Below the pieces are notes generated by a model that was not told where the DNA came from, ran no database searches, and was given only the letters and a program-made list of their open reading frames with translations. This document shows, one piece after another, positions 16,270 through 25,779 of a DNA stretch of 63,371 nucleotides. This stretch comes from a bacterium C-53 (lineage in GTDB: Bacteria; Bacillota; Clostridia; Lachnospirales; Lachnospiraceae): positions 1-63,371 of the forward strand of contig RAZD01000022.1 in NCBI GenBank assembly GCA_003612525.1. The letters are read 5' to 3'. Within the stretch, counting starts at the first letter, position 1, and each line of letters starts with the position of its first letter. A program made the position numbers and the translations under genes.

Positions 16270-16998
16270 ATGAAAATCATCAAAGCAAAGGATTACAACG
16301 CTGCAAGCCGCATGGCTGCAAACATTATTGCCGCACAGGTTATTCTGAAACCTGACTGTGTATTGGGTCTGGCAACCGGCTCTACCCCGATCGGCACATA
16401 TGAGAGCCTGATTGAGCGGTACAAAAATGGAGACCTCGACTTCTCCCAGGTGTCTTCAATCAACCTTGACGAGTACAAAGGACTTTCACCGGAAAACGAT
16501 CAGAGTTACCGTTATTTTATGAATGAGCATCTTTTCAATCACATCAACATTGACAAAAACCGTACGCATGTACCAAACGGCCTTGAACCCGATTCGGAAA
16601 AAGCATGCGGCGATTATAATAAAATTATAAACGATCACGGCGGAATTGACCTGCAGCTGCTTGGACTTGGATTAAACGGCCATATCGGTTTCAATGAACC
16701 TGCAGATGTATTTGAGAAGGAAACACACTGCGTAGATCTGACGCAAAGCACCATAGACGCCAATTCACGTTTCTTTGCATCTATGGATGAAGTTCCAAAA
16801 CAGGCGTATACTATGGGAATTAAGACAATCATGCAGGCGAAAAAAGTGGTTCTTCTTGCCACAGGAGCCGGAAAAGCCGAAATCGTAAAAAAAGCATTTT
16901 TCGGTGATGTGACTCCTCAGGTACCGGCTTCTATACTCCAGCTTCACAGTGACTTTGTACTGGTTGGCGACGAGGAAGCATTGAGCCTGATTCCCTGA
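16270..16998 (+). CDS. nagB: glucosamine-6-phosphate deaminase
   Basis: Converts glucosamine-6-P to fructose-6-P and ammonia, the last step of amino-sugar breakdown. Motifs: VLGLATGSTPIGTYESL (phosphate loop), the active-site block NLDEYKGL, LGLGLNGHIGFNEP with the catalytic Asp/His/Glu region, and TMGIKTIMQAKKVVLLATG. The 242-residue length is usual for Firmicutes, without the long allosteric tail of E. coli NagB. GGAGGAAAA precedes the ATG. nagA follows after a 61-base gap on the same strand, so they are likely one operon. In this locus it takes the flux from diacetylchitobiose. Confidence 0.96.
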   Translation: MKIIKAKDYNAASRMAANIIAAQVILKPDCVLGLATGSTPIGTYESLIERYKNGDLDFSQVSSINLDEYKGLSPENDQSYRYFMNEHLFNHINIDKNRTHVPNGLEPDSEKACGDYNKIINDHGGIDLQLLGLGLNGHIGFNEPADVFEKETHCVDLTQSTIDANSRFFASMDEVPKQAYTMGIKTIMQAKKVVLLATGAGKAEIVKKAFFGDVTPQVPASILQLHSDFVLVGDEEALSLIP

Positions 16999-17059
16999 TC
17001 TTTTCACACAACCGGTTTGTTGATCAGACCCGTAAAATGTGAATCAATGGAGGTATTAT

Positions 17060-18217
17060 ATGATTATTAGAAATGGAAATGTATTTACGGAAGAAGGGAC
17101 CTTTAAAAAGTCCGATGTAATCATAACCGAAAGCAGAATTGAAACAATCACGACAGATGCTGCCCAGGCAGACGAGAATATCCTGAATGCGGAAGATTGT
17201 TATGTTGTGCCGGGTCTTGTGGACATTCATTTCCACGGATGCGACGGACATGATTTCTGCGAAGCAACCGAAGAGGCATTCCGGAAGATCACACGCTATG
17301 AGCTGACACACGGAATTACATCTGTCTGTCCCGCGACAATGACCCTCTCTAAAGAAGAGCTTACAAAAATCTGCCAGAATGCTTCCGCATTCGCAGAAGC
17401 TCAGAAAAAAGACAATGACCACACGAAAGGTTCCGCCCTCGCAGGCATCCATCTCGAAGGTCCCTATTTCTCCTATGAAAAACGCGGTGCGCAGAACCCT
17501 GAATTCCTGCGTGACCCGGATATCGACGAAGTAGAACACCTGATCAGCGCGTCCAATCATCTTGTGAAAATTCTCTCCATTGCACCGGAACTCCCTGGAA
17601 GCATGGAAGCAATCGCGGCGCTGAAAGATAAAATTGTCATTTCCGTGGCTCATACGGCAGCCGACTATGACTTAGCATCAGAAGCATTTAAGCAGGGCGC
17701 TTCCCATGTGACGCATCTCTTCAATGCAATGAATCCCTTTTCGCACAGGGTGCCGGGAGTTGTCGGAGCCGCCTTTGATGCGCCAGGCTGTGATGTGGAG
17801 CTGATCTGTGACGGCATCCATATCAATCCGTCCATGGTCCGTGCTGTCTTTCAGCTGTTCTCCGATCAGCACGTCATCCTCGTAAGCGACAGTATGATGG
17901 CTACTGGAATGCCAGACGGCGATTATACACTGGGCGGACAGGCTGTCAAAGTGACCGGAAATCTCGCAACACTCGAAAGCGGAACGATCGCAGGGTCTGC
18001 AACCAACCTTTTTGACTGTATGCGTACTGCAGTTTCAATGGGAATTCCTCTTGAAAGCGCATTAAGAGCCGCTTCCATGAATCCCGCACGCTCCATTGGA
18101 ATTGATTCTCATGCAGGTTCCATTGCGGCAGGAAAAGATGCAGATATTCTGATTCTGAATAAAGATCTGTCCATACGCACAATTATTGCAAAAGGGCAGA
18201 AAGTTTCAATGTCATAA
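17060..18217 (+). CDS. nagA: N-acetylglucosamine-6-phosphate deacetylase
   Basis: Removes acetate from GlcNAc-6-P to give GlcN-6-P for NagB. It is an amidohydrolase TIM barrel of 385 residues with the metal and active-site marks VDIHFHGCDGHDF, GIHLEGPYFS, the His in ISVAHTAADYD, HLFNAMNPFSHR and the catalytic Asp in LVSDSMMATG. The start is the ATG with ATGGAGG 6 bases upstream; an earlier in-frame codon lacks a site. It ends at a strong shared terminator. Together with NagB it completes the route fed by the mutase and phosphorylase across the locus. Confidence 0.96.
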   Translation: MIIRNGNVFTEEGTFKKSDVIITESRIETITTDAAQADENILNAEDCYVVPGLVDIHFHGCDGHDFCEATEEAFRKITRYELTHGITSVCPATMTLSKEELTKICQNASAFAEAQKKDNDHTKGSALAGIHLEGPYFSYEKRGAQNPEFLRDPDIDEVEHLISASNHLVKILSIAPELPGSMEAIAALKDKIVISVAHTAADYDLASEAFKQGASHVTHLFNAMNPFSHRVPGVVGAAFDAPGCDVELICDGIHINPSMVRAVFQLFSDQHVILVSDSMMATGMPDGDYTLGGQAVKVTGNLATLESGTIAGSATNLFDCMRTAVSMGIPLESALRAASMNPARSIGIDSHAGSIAAGKDADILILNKDLSIRTIIAKGQKVSMS

Positions 18218-18226
18218 AATGAAAAA

Positions 18227-18275
18227 ACAGGTATGTATCCGAAACGCTTACCATGAAACGCAGATACATACCTGT
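18227..18275. terminator. bidirectional terminator between nagA and the response regulator
   Basis: 13-bp perfect arms ACAGGTATGTATC (18227-18239) and GATACATACCTGT (18263-18275). The plus strand is followed by CTCTTATTTTT and the minus strand by TTTTTTCATTTT, so it works for both converging transcripts. Confidence 0.85.
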
Positions 18276-18278
18276 CTC

Positions 18279-19043
18279 TTATTTTTCCCCATCGCTCCCA
18301 AGAACCGTATTGCGGTACTGATTTGCAGAAATGCCAACTTGTTTTTTAAACACCCTGGAGAAATGTGCCATATCCAGAAACCCCACATCATCGGCAATAT
18401 CACCAATCCGCAAGGAAGGATCCTTAAGCATTTCCTTTGCCTTATTAATACGGACAGAATTTAGAATTTCCGAAAAGTTCTGACCGGTATAGCGATTTAA
18501 AAGTTTACTCAAATGCCATTGACTGACATATGTCTTTTCCGCCACATCAGACAGAAGAAGTTTCTCCCTGTAATTTTCCTCAATATACGCTAATGCATTC
18601 TTTACAATAAAGCTGCTTGCCGCGCTTTCATTCCTCTCCTCATCCGGCTCTGCGCCATGAATATTTTTCTTTTTCAGATTATCCACCATTACCTGTACGG
18701 CTTCCTCAATTTCTTTCATATTCGATGGCTTCAAAAGAAACCTTGTCACACCAAGATGCAGCGCCCGCTGAGCATAATCAAACTCTCGATAACCGGTCAG
18801 CACACTCACTTCCATGTCTGCAAATTCCGATTTCAGCCCTGCTACCATTGTAAGACCATCCATTTCCGGCATACAGATATCAATGAAAACCAGATGCGGA
18901 CATTTTTCCTCAATCATTGCCTTTCCTTCCACACCGTCATTTGCCGTCCCGACAACCTCACATCCATACTTTTCCCACGATACACTCCGCGATAACCCCT
19001 CCACAATAATCGGTTCATCGTCGATAATCATAACCCTGTACAT
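18279..19043 (-). CDS. AraC-type two-component response regulator (YesN-like)
   Basis: Transcription activator of the sugar ABC operon (inferred). Receiver domain about 1-120: VMIIDDEP acid pocket, phospho-Asp in LVFIDICMPEMDG, Thr in VLTGYREF and Lys in FLLKPS. A linker leads to two C-terminal AraC helix-turn-helix motifs (about 150-250: LLLSDVAEKTYVSQWHLSKL and IGDIADDVGFLDMAHFSRVF). The ATG giving MYRVMIIDDEP is preceded by GGAAGGAG at 12 bases. It is the last gene of a run with two permeases, a solute-binding gene and a YesM kinase, so its partner kinase is at the far end of the same operon. Confidence 0.9.
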   Translation of the reverse strand: MYRVMIIDDEPIIVEGLSRSVSWEKYGCEVVGTANDGVEGKAMIEEKCPHLVFIDICMPEMDGLTMVAGLKSEFADMEVSVLTGYREFDYAQRALHLGVTRFLLKPSNMKEIEEAVQVMVDNLKKKNIHGAEPDEERNESAASSFIVKNALAYIEENYREKLLLSDVAEKTYVSQWHLSKLLNRYTGQNFSEILNSVRINKAKEMLKDPSLRIGDIADDVGFLDMAHFSRVFKKQVGISANQYRNTVLGSDGEK

Positions 19044-19186
19044 AAAAATGTGCCGCTCCTTCCGAAAAAACATACACAGTTAAACGCACCAATACCAAAA
19101 ATCAGGCAGCGCTAAGCATCCGCCTGATTTTATTTTATCACAAACTCACAACTATGTCTCTTATCTTTCACCTCCTAAAAGGGACA

Positions 19187-20020
19187 TCATCCCTTTACGG
19201 CTCCCGCCGTTAACCCTTTAATGATATTCTTCTGCAAGAAACAGTACACAACCAATACCGGAACAAGAATAATCGTTACGCTGGCTGCCATTAATCCAAA
19301 ATCGGTTCCATACTTGGAACTGATATCCTCAAGCAATGTCGAAACAGGAAACTTCATATTATCACTGATCATAATCTTCTGCACAAACAAATCATTATAT
19401 GACCAGAGGAAGCTGAAAATCGCTACCGTGGACAAAGATGCTTTACAAATCGGAACTATAATCTTTGCAAATACCTGAAACGGGGAAGCCCCCTCCATAT
19501 AAGCCGCCTCTTCCATCTCGATCGGAACACTTGACAGAAACCCCATCATAACAATTGTGGCAAAACTTAAATTTCCGGCAATCTGCGGAAGAATAACCGC
19601 AATATTCTTATTGGCAAGATTCATCCTGACAATCATCTGAAACACCGGAATAATCGTCGAAAACACAGGGAACATCAAACTGGCCACGATCAGACTCTTT
19701 AAGATCTTCTTCCCCTTAAAATCATACCTCGTCAAAGCAAATGCCATCATAGAAGAGAAGAACATAACGCCAACCGTAACACTGCCCGAAATAACAGAGC
19801 TGTTTTTATAAGCATTTAACACATTCATATTGCCGAATGCATTTTCGTAATTCATTAAGGTAAATTCTTTCGGCAGGGAAAAAGAGGATGTAAGCACCTC
19901 CGCCGACGGCTTAAATGAATTCAGGATAACCCACACAAACGGAAAGATCGTCGTCAGAGCCCATAAAATCAGTACGATATAGATAACTGTTATACCCACA
20001 TTAAATTTCTTTTTTTTCAT
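19187..20020 (-). CDS. sugar ABC transporter permease (MalG/UgpE type)
   Basis: Inner-membrane permease subunit of a carbohydrate uptake ABC importer (CUT1 class), 277 residues, six predicted membrane helices. The cytoplasmic coupling loop that contacts the ATPase is clear: EEAAYMEGASPFQVFAKI followed by PICKASL. It starts 9 bases after the upstream MalF-type permease stop. No ATPase gene is in the locus, as is common in Firmicutes, where one MsmX-like ATPase serves many importers. Substrate inferred from neighbours: diacetylchitobiose or a related GlcNAc sugar. Confidence 0.92.
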   Translation of the reverse strand: MKKKKFNVGITVIYIVLILWALTTIFPFVWVILNSFKPSAEVLTSSFSLPKEFTLMNYENAFGNMNVLNAYKNSSVISGSVTVGVMFFSSMMAFALTRYDFKGKKILKSLIVASLMFPVFSTIIPVFQMIVRMNLANKNIAVILPQIAGNLSFATIVMMGFLSSVPIEMEEAAYMEGASPFQVFAKIIVPICKASLSTVAIFSFLWSYNDLFVQKIMISDNMKFPVSTLLEDISSKYGTDFGLMAASVTIILVPVLVVYCFLQKNIIKGLTAGAVKG

Positions 20021-20029
20021 GGTTTCTCC

Positions 20030-20905
20030 TTAGCTCCTTTCTTTCGTTATAAAGTCTACTGCCTTCGCCACCACAATACCAAGAATTACAATCACGACCG
20101 CAATCGTTGAACCATAGTCATAGTTGTTCATCGCAAATGCTGTTTGGTACATATACGTTCCCATAAAATGGGTCAGTCCTTGCGGCGCTCCATTCGGAAC
20201 CATCACCCACGGAAGGTCAAATACTTTCAGCGCACCCGTAACTGCCAGCGTGACGCATGTGCCAATCACAGTTTTCATCATCGGCAGTGTAATATAAAAT
20301 ACCTGCTTAAATTTCGTACATCCATCAATCGATGCCGCTTCATAGATATCATCAGAAATATCGCTCAATCCTGTCAGAAGGATGACAAAGTAAAAGCCTA
20401 CGTAACTCCACAATGTCGGAACACATACCATCAGCAAAGCAAGCTCCGGTTTCAGCCAGTTCACAGGCTCCTTCCCGAAAGCCTCCAGAATCTGGTTCAA
20501 CATACCGCCGTTATAATTATAGAACAATTTAAACATTAAACCGATCGCGGTTGCCGATATAACAATCGGGAAAAAATATACGGTACGGAAAAACTGCTGC
20601 CCTTTTTTGATATTGCTTACCATAACAGCGAGCACAAATCCAATTCCCACCTCAAAGACAACAGTCAGAACCATCATCTTCACAGAGTTTAAAATTGCAA
20701 TTCTCACATTTACATCAGAAAGCATTTTCTTATAATTATCAAGCCCGAGAAATTTCCAGTTCATTCCCGGCAGCTCTACAATGCCGGTCATATCATAAAA
20801 ACTGTTTTTTATATTATTTAAAAACGGTATGTAGAGAAAGACCAGCATAAACAGTATCCCAGGAACTAAAAAGACGAGCAACGGCCATTTCTTTTTATAT
20901 AACAT
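20030..20905 (-). CDS. sugar ABC transporter permease (MalF/UgpA type)
   Basis: Partner permease (291 residues) of the CUT1 importer. It opens with WPLLVFLVPGILFMLVFLY, has six predicted helices, and carries the coupling loop YEAASIDGCTKFKQVFYI followed by LPMMK. The gene is separated from the upstream solute-binding gene by about 100 bases and from the downstream permease by 9. Its reading frame is intact although the solute-binding gene is interrupted, which matters for judging whether the operon still works. Confidence 0.92.
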   Translation of the reverse strand: MLYKKKWPLLVFLVPGILFMLVFLYIPFLNNIKNSFYDMTGIVELPGMNWKFLGLDNYKKMLSDVNVRIAILNSVKMMVLTVVFEVGIGFVLAVMVSNIKKGQQFFRTVYFFPIVISATAIGLMFKLFYNYNGGMLNQILEAFGKEPVNWLKPELALLMVCVPTLWSYVGFYFVILLTGLSDISDDIYEAASIDGCTKFKQVFYITLPMMKTVIGTCVTLAVTGALKVFDLPWVMVPNGAPQGLTHFMGTYMYQTAFAMNNYDYGSTIAVVIVILGIVVAKAVDFITKERS

Positions 20906-21009
20906 CTTTCTTCCGCCTTTCTTCTTATATTTATAAATACACTTTGTTTATATAAGGCAGAGGGGAATCCCCTCCGCCTTTTCTCTGTGCCGCAAAGCGG
21001 CCTCCTGTT

Positions 21010-22317
21010 CTACTGCGCCTGTCTCTCTGCATTTAATGTCAGCGCTTCATTGATTACATCTTCTGCGGATGTTGCACCTGTAGAGATGCCTACGATACCG
21101 CCGATAATCACCTTATAGGCTTCAGGGTCAATCCTTGCATCCGTCGGTGCACTGATACTTGTCGCCGCGCTGCTGTAATCCAGTCCCGAAATTGCCAAAG
21201 GGGACATTCCGTCGATTGGCTCTACCGCACACGCTGCCTGGCCGTTTCCATTCCAATATTTCTGAACCGCATCTTTATTTGTATGAGCCATTACGAATTT
21301 TACTGCCGCATCCCGTTTATCCGGGTCGTCCCATGCTTTCTTTGTGATATAGAATCCGGAAGAGATACCGCCAACCATTGCGCCTGCTTCCGCCTTCTGT
21401 CCCTCAATGCCTGGGAAAGGAATCACAACCGTCGTATCAGTCGCTGTTACACCGCCTAAATACCAACTGCCGTCCAATTGCATCGCAGCCTTCTTATCTT
21501 TAAACAGCTGTCCTACATATGCATCGTCTACCGTATCGGTATCTTCCGGAAATGCGCCTAAATCTCTGAGTGTTTTAAATGTTTCAAGACCTTTTACCCA
21601 ATCCGCCGGAGCTGTTTGAGGAACTTCCGTATATCCGTCAGGCCCCGCCGCATATAACATTAAGAACTCTACCCAGTAATGAGGCACATTGTTCAAAGAA
21701 CATGCGATTGGTATAATTCCGTTCTCCTTAAATGTTTCGATTGCTGTCACCAGAGAATCCCAGTCTGTCGGCAGTTCCAGATTGTACTGATCAAATAAAT
21801 CCTAGTTGCAGAAAAGACCTTCCCAGTACCCCGTCGTCGGAACCGCTCTGCTGACACCATCCGTATTAATAACCGCCTCTAACGCCGCCGGAAGCGTATC
21901 ACCCGCATAATCGGGATACTCGGCTTTAATCTCATCAATCGTGACAAACTTGTCTGTCGCCACAATCGTATTCGCAGTCGCGTCCGTAAAGAACTGCAAT
22001 ACATCCGGCTCATTTCCTACGGAGAAATTCGCCGCTACGGATGCTTTCCACTCTTCATCGGACGACTGTGAGTTGTCTTCTAAGGTTATGTAAGGATATT
22101 CTTTACTGAATTGTTCGTTAATGTCCTGATAAATAGCCGCGTTCGGGTCCGTTCCCCCAAACATTGATACGGTTTTGATCGTTACCGGTTTCTTTCCGTC
22201 GTCCGCTTCTGTTTTGCCGCCTGACGCCGGCGCATTGTTTGCACTGCTGCCGCATCCTGCCAACACGGATGCCATCATCGCTGCTGCCAATAAAATGGAT
22301 AATGCTTTCTTTTTCAT
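21010..22317 (-). pseudogene. sugar-binding lipoprotein interrupted by an in-frame UAG
   Basis: Extracellular solute-binding protein of the CUT1 importer (435 codons end to end). The signal peptide ends in a lipobox VLAGC. The first 171 residues and the last about 260 lie in the same frame, separated by a single TAG codon at 21802-21804. The residues around it read EGLFCN (stop) DLFDQYNLELPTDW; family members usually have Lys or Gln in this DLF motif, so one base change (AAG or CAG to TAG) explains it. The distal part retains the TWD/TDW hinge and C-lobe. Either a nonsense mutation, a sequencing error, or read-through. An internal restart at an ATG past the stop would lack the signal peptide. 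Confidence 0.85.
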
Positions 22318-22375
22318 AGTATCTACCTCCTGATTGGTTTAAGCACTTTGCTCATCTGTTATTTGCTATGGTCTC

Positions 22376-22381
22376 ATTATA
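22376..22381 (-). promoter_or_regulatory. candidate -10 of the solute-binding gene
   Basis: Minus-strand TATAAT about 60 bases before the lipoprotein ATG, with no good -35 at 16-18 bases. A perfect -10 with a poor -35 fits an activator-dependent promoter, possibly acted on by the AraC-type response regulator. Confidence 0.4.
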
Positions 22382-22436
22382 GGAAAAATATTACCAAAAA
22401 GCATTAGACCGTCTTGACATTATTTGTTTATTCTTG

Positions 22437-24201
22437 CTATGTTGATGCATAGGGAAGCACAATTCGTGACAAAAATCTGTTATTGTCAAGAACACTGACA
22501 AAAAGCCCGTATTCATCCCCATATACAAGTTTAATTCTCTCATTGACATTTCTCATTCCTATGGAGGTATGTTTTCCGCTTCCCTGCAAAACAGCGCTCT
22601 CATCGCCGGAAAGCATCCTCTGAATGCGACCAATTCTCTCAGGAGAGATATCTTTGCAGGTGTTAATCACTTCCAGATACACATTTTTATCATCATGATA
22701 AATATAAAGCCGGATAACGCCTGACTTTACACGTTCTACTCCATGCAGAATCGCATTCTCTATAATCGGCTGCAAAATCAGCTGTGGCACTTCCATCCTG
22801 AGAAGCCCTTCATCCACCTCCCGCTCCGCCTGCATTCTCTGCCCGAACCGCATAGACATAATATAAAGGTAGGAATCCACACACCGAAGCTCCTCCGACA
22901 GATAAACCGTTTTCCGTCCGGAACGGTTCATACTGTGATCAAGAACCGTTCCAAGCGCTTCAATCATACGGCACACCTTCAGATCATCTGCCATGCGCGC
23001 CTGCCAGTTCATCATTTCAAGTGTATTATTCAGAAAATGCGGATTAATCTGTGCCTGAAGCGCCATAATCTGCGCATCCTTTCGCATAATCTGTTCCTTA
23101 TAGACAGAGTCAAACAGATACTTCACCTGACCGGACATCTTATTAAACGATTCAACAAGATACGCAAATTCCGTATTCGGCATTCTCTCCCCCTCTACCT
23201 TTGTGCCGATTTTCCCCTCTGATATCACTTTTGATACATAAACCAGACGCATCACAGGAACCTCAATCTGCTTTTGCAGAAAGAAAAATGCATAGATAAT
23301 AAACGGGAGCAGAAAGATCAGCATGATAAGGGTAATGCGATAGAGCTCATATAAATTTTGAAATATAAATCTGTTTTGCAGTACATGAACCACTGCAATT
23401 GAATAATGTTCGCGTCGCATCTCATACATATATCCTCTGAATCCGTTCTGGCTCCGCGTGCGGAAACATTCATCTGTTTTTCCATCCGCCTCTTCCCTCA
23501 GAATGTTATAAATTTCTACCCCTTCCGCTTTCTCTGCCGAAACGCCGTCTACGAACAACAGAGGACTTCCGCTGAAGCTAAGCGCCGTATTCTCCGGCTG
23601 CTCCATCGGAAAACCATCAAACAGAAACCGGGAGTTTAACCGTACTACAAGTGTTCCATACATTTCATAATCTGCAATCGTATAAAGGTTTCGGATCAGA
23701 TAAAGATGATTTTCAATCACTTTCACCTGCACATAATTCGTACCATCCGCTATAATTTCCTGAACCGCTCCGTCCGCTTTCCTTAAATATTCATTGTAAC
23801 TGTATCCGACACGTGATGAGTAACACTTTGGAACATCATTCCCCTTCAGATAAAATGCATATAAATCAAACGTCTCATTCATGTAATACTTTGTTTTCAG
23901 AGAATTACGAACTACCGTGAGAAAATCATTCTGTGTCAGTTTCCGGCCCTCATACAGTTTCCACGCCTTCTCCCAATCCCGTTCATACGACGGACTCTGC
24001 ACCAGCTGTATACTGTCATCAATTTTATTTGCCGTCAAAAACGCCGCATTCTTTACACCGTTTGTGATCAGTTTCTCCGTCCTTTCAACATAAGCCCCAC
24101 CATACGAAAAAAAGCAGAAAATAAATAAAAATGCCGATCGGAATCAGCCATCCAACCACAAAGTACACGATTATTTTTTGTTTTAAGGGTCTGATTTTCA
24201 T
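22437..24201 (-). pseudogene. YesM-type sensor histidine kinase, N-terminal frameshift
   Basis: Membrane sensor kinase. After the shift it has an extracytoplasmic sensing region, TM2 (ITLIMLIFLLPFIIYAFFF), HAMP, a His_kinase domain with ALQAQINPHFLNNTLE (phospho-His in PHF) and an ATPase domain (LQPIIENAILHG). The natural start is the ATG after GGAGGAGG at 24201, which gives MKIRPLKQKIIVYFVVG and TM1, then stops at TGA 24085-24087. A run of seven T (A on the plus strand, 24107-24113) inside TM1 is one base too long; six T restores one frame through SYGGAYVERTEK into the kinase. Either a real or switchable frameshift or a homopolymer error. Downstream translation could only start at a TTG without TM1. 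Confidence 0.82.
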
Positions 24202-24341
24202 TCAGGTATACCTCCTCCCGTTTTCAGCGTGTCCGCCTGTAACACAAAGAGACTACCATAGCGGATAAATCCGGATTGTTTCCAATTCCTTCTTCGCCCG
24301 TCATGGCAGTCCCTGACCTTATCCTTATGTCATGAATTTTT

Positions 24342-25754
24342 CTATAAGCCAAGAAACGTTTCGTATGTCTTTACTATTTTCTTTGCTTCTTCCCTTGTCG
24401 GCATCTCACAGAAAATACGAAGAAGCGGTTCCGTACCGGAAAAACGTGCAATGACCCATCCGCCATTTTTTAAATAAACCTTGCTTCCATCAAGGTAAGA
24501 AATCTTTTCCATCTCAAAATCGAGTTCAGGCAGCTTCTTATCCTCCATAAGAAGCTTGTAAATTTCATCTTTCTTCTCCTGGTTAAATTTGTAATCGCGC
24601 TCCTCCATATAAATATCGCCGCATTCCGCTTTGATATCCCTGTATATCTCGGAAAGTTTTTTTCCTGTCGCCGCAACCATTTCCACCAGAAGAGCCGCTG
24701 CATAAATGCCGTCTTTTCCTTTGATATGGCCCCTGACTGTGAGCCCTCCGGAGGATTCACCGCCAATCACCGCATCCGTCTCATTCATTTTAGACGATAT
24801 GTATTTAAACCCGACCGGGACCTCATAACACGTTTCTCCGAATGTCTCTGCAACGCGGTCAAGAAGATGCGTCGTTGCAATATTTCTTACCACAGGGCCG
24901 CGCCATCCCTTATACTTTACAAGATAATAATAGAGAAGCACTAATATATCATTGGGATGAAGGAACCGCCCCGTATCATCAATCACGCCAATCCGGTCGG
25001 CATCTCCGTCCGTCGCAATTCCAATATCCGCCCTTTTGTCCACCACAGCGTTCTGCAGCCCGTGAAGCGTGGCAGCGCTTGGCGCCGGAAGCTTACCGCC
25101 AAACAGCGTATCATGACGCTCATTAATCGTCTCTACCTCGCACCTTGCCGTGTGAAAGATTGTGGTCAGCGAGGTTTCACTCACGCCATACATGGGATCA
25201 ATGACTATCTTAAGCCCCTTCCGGCGTATCACGTCCATGTCAACGGCCGCAATAATATTATCCAGGTATTCATTCAGCGGATAAATCTCCTGAATCAGTC
25301 CTGCCAGAACTGCCTTGTCATATTCCATATCCTTTACCTGATCTTCCCTGACATCCGCAATATATTCCTCAATATCCTTTGTCTGTTCCGCATCCGCATC
25401 ACGTCCGCCCTTTGTAAACACCTTGATTCCGTTATAGACAGCCGGGTTATGGCTGGCCGTTATCATCATTCCGTAAGGAAGCTTATGCTTCATCACATAG
25501 AACATTACAAGCGGCGTCGGCGAAGATTTATTGATCAGATAGGATGTAATTCCCTCCGCTGCAAAAACCTGTCCTGCCCACCGCATCGCTTCCTTTGAAA
25601 GAAACCTTCTGTCATATCCCAGAACAATCCCCTGCTTTTCCACGCCCTCGCTCTTCATTTTATCCGCGATTGCTTTTGACATAATCTGAATATTCTTTTT
25701 CGTGAACTCATCGCCAATGATGGCTCTCCATCCACCCGTACCAAAGTTAATCAT
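24342..25754 (-). CDS. phosphohexomutase, probable GlcNAc-1-P to GlcNAc-6-P mutase
   Basis: Alpha-D-phosphohexomutase superfamily enzyme of 470 residues. Domain marks: FGTGGWRAIIGDEF at the start, the phosphoserine loop MMITASHNPAVYNG, the Mg2+ loop TDGDADRIGV, the sugar-binding GGESSGGL and the phosphate-binding RFSGTEPLLRI. The ATG is preceded by AAGGAAGG; the longer reading overlaps the phosphorylase stop. General annotation would be phosphoglucomutase/phosphomannomutase. Its position directly after the diacetylchitobiose phosphorylase argues for action on GlcNAc-1-P, as in the Vibrio chitobiose cluster; this specificity is inferred. Confidence 0.88.
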   Translation of the reverse strand: MINFGTGGWRAIIGDEFTKKNIQIMSKAIADKMKSEGVEKQGIVLGYDRRFLSKEAMRWAGQVFAAEGITSYLINKSSPTPLVMFYVMKHKLPYGMMITASHNPAVYNGIKVFTKGGRDADAEQTKDIEEYIADVREDQVKDMEYDKAVLAGLIQEIYPLNEYLDNIIAAVDMDVIRRKGLKIVIDPMYGVSETSLTTIFHTARCEVETINERHDTLFGGKLPAPSAATLHGLQNAVVDKRADIGIATDGDADRIGVIDDTGRFLHPNDILVLLYYYLVKYKGWRGPVVRNIATTHLLDRVAETFGETCYEVPVGFKYISSKMNETDAVIGGESSGGLTVRGHIKGKDGIYAAALLVEMVAATGKKLSEIYRDIKAECGDIYMEERDYKFNQEKKDEIYKLLMEDKKLPELDFEMEKISYLDGSKVYLKNGGWVIARFSGTEPLLRIFCEMPTREEAKKIVKTYETFLGL

Positions 25755-25779
25755 ACTGTACCTTCCTTTCCCCATTCCT

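Noticed and set aside
21802-21804. UAG read as pyrrolysine
   Set aside because: No pyl genes or methylamine methyltransferase context in view, and relatives have Lys or Gln here. A mutation or error is simpler.
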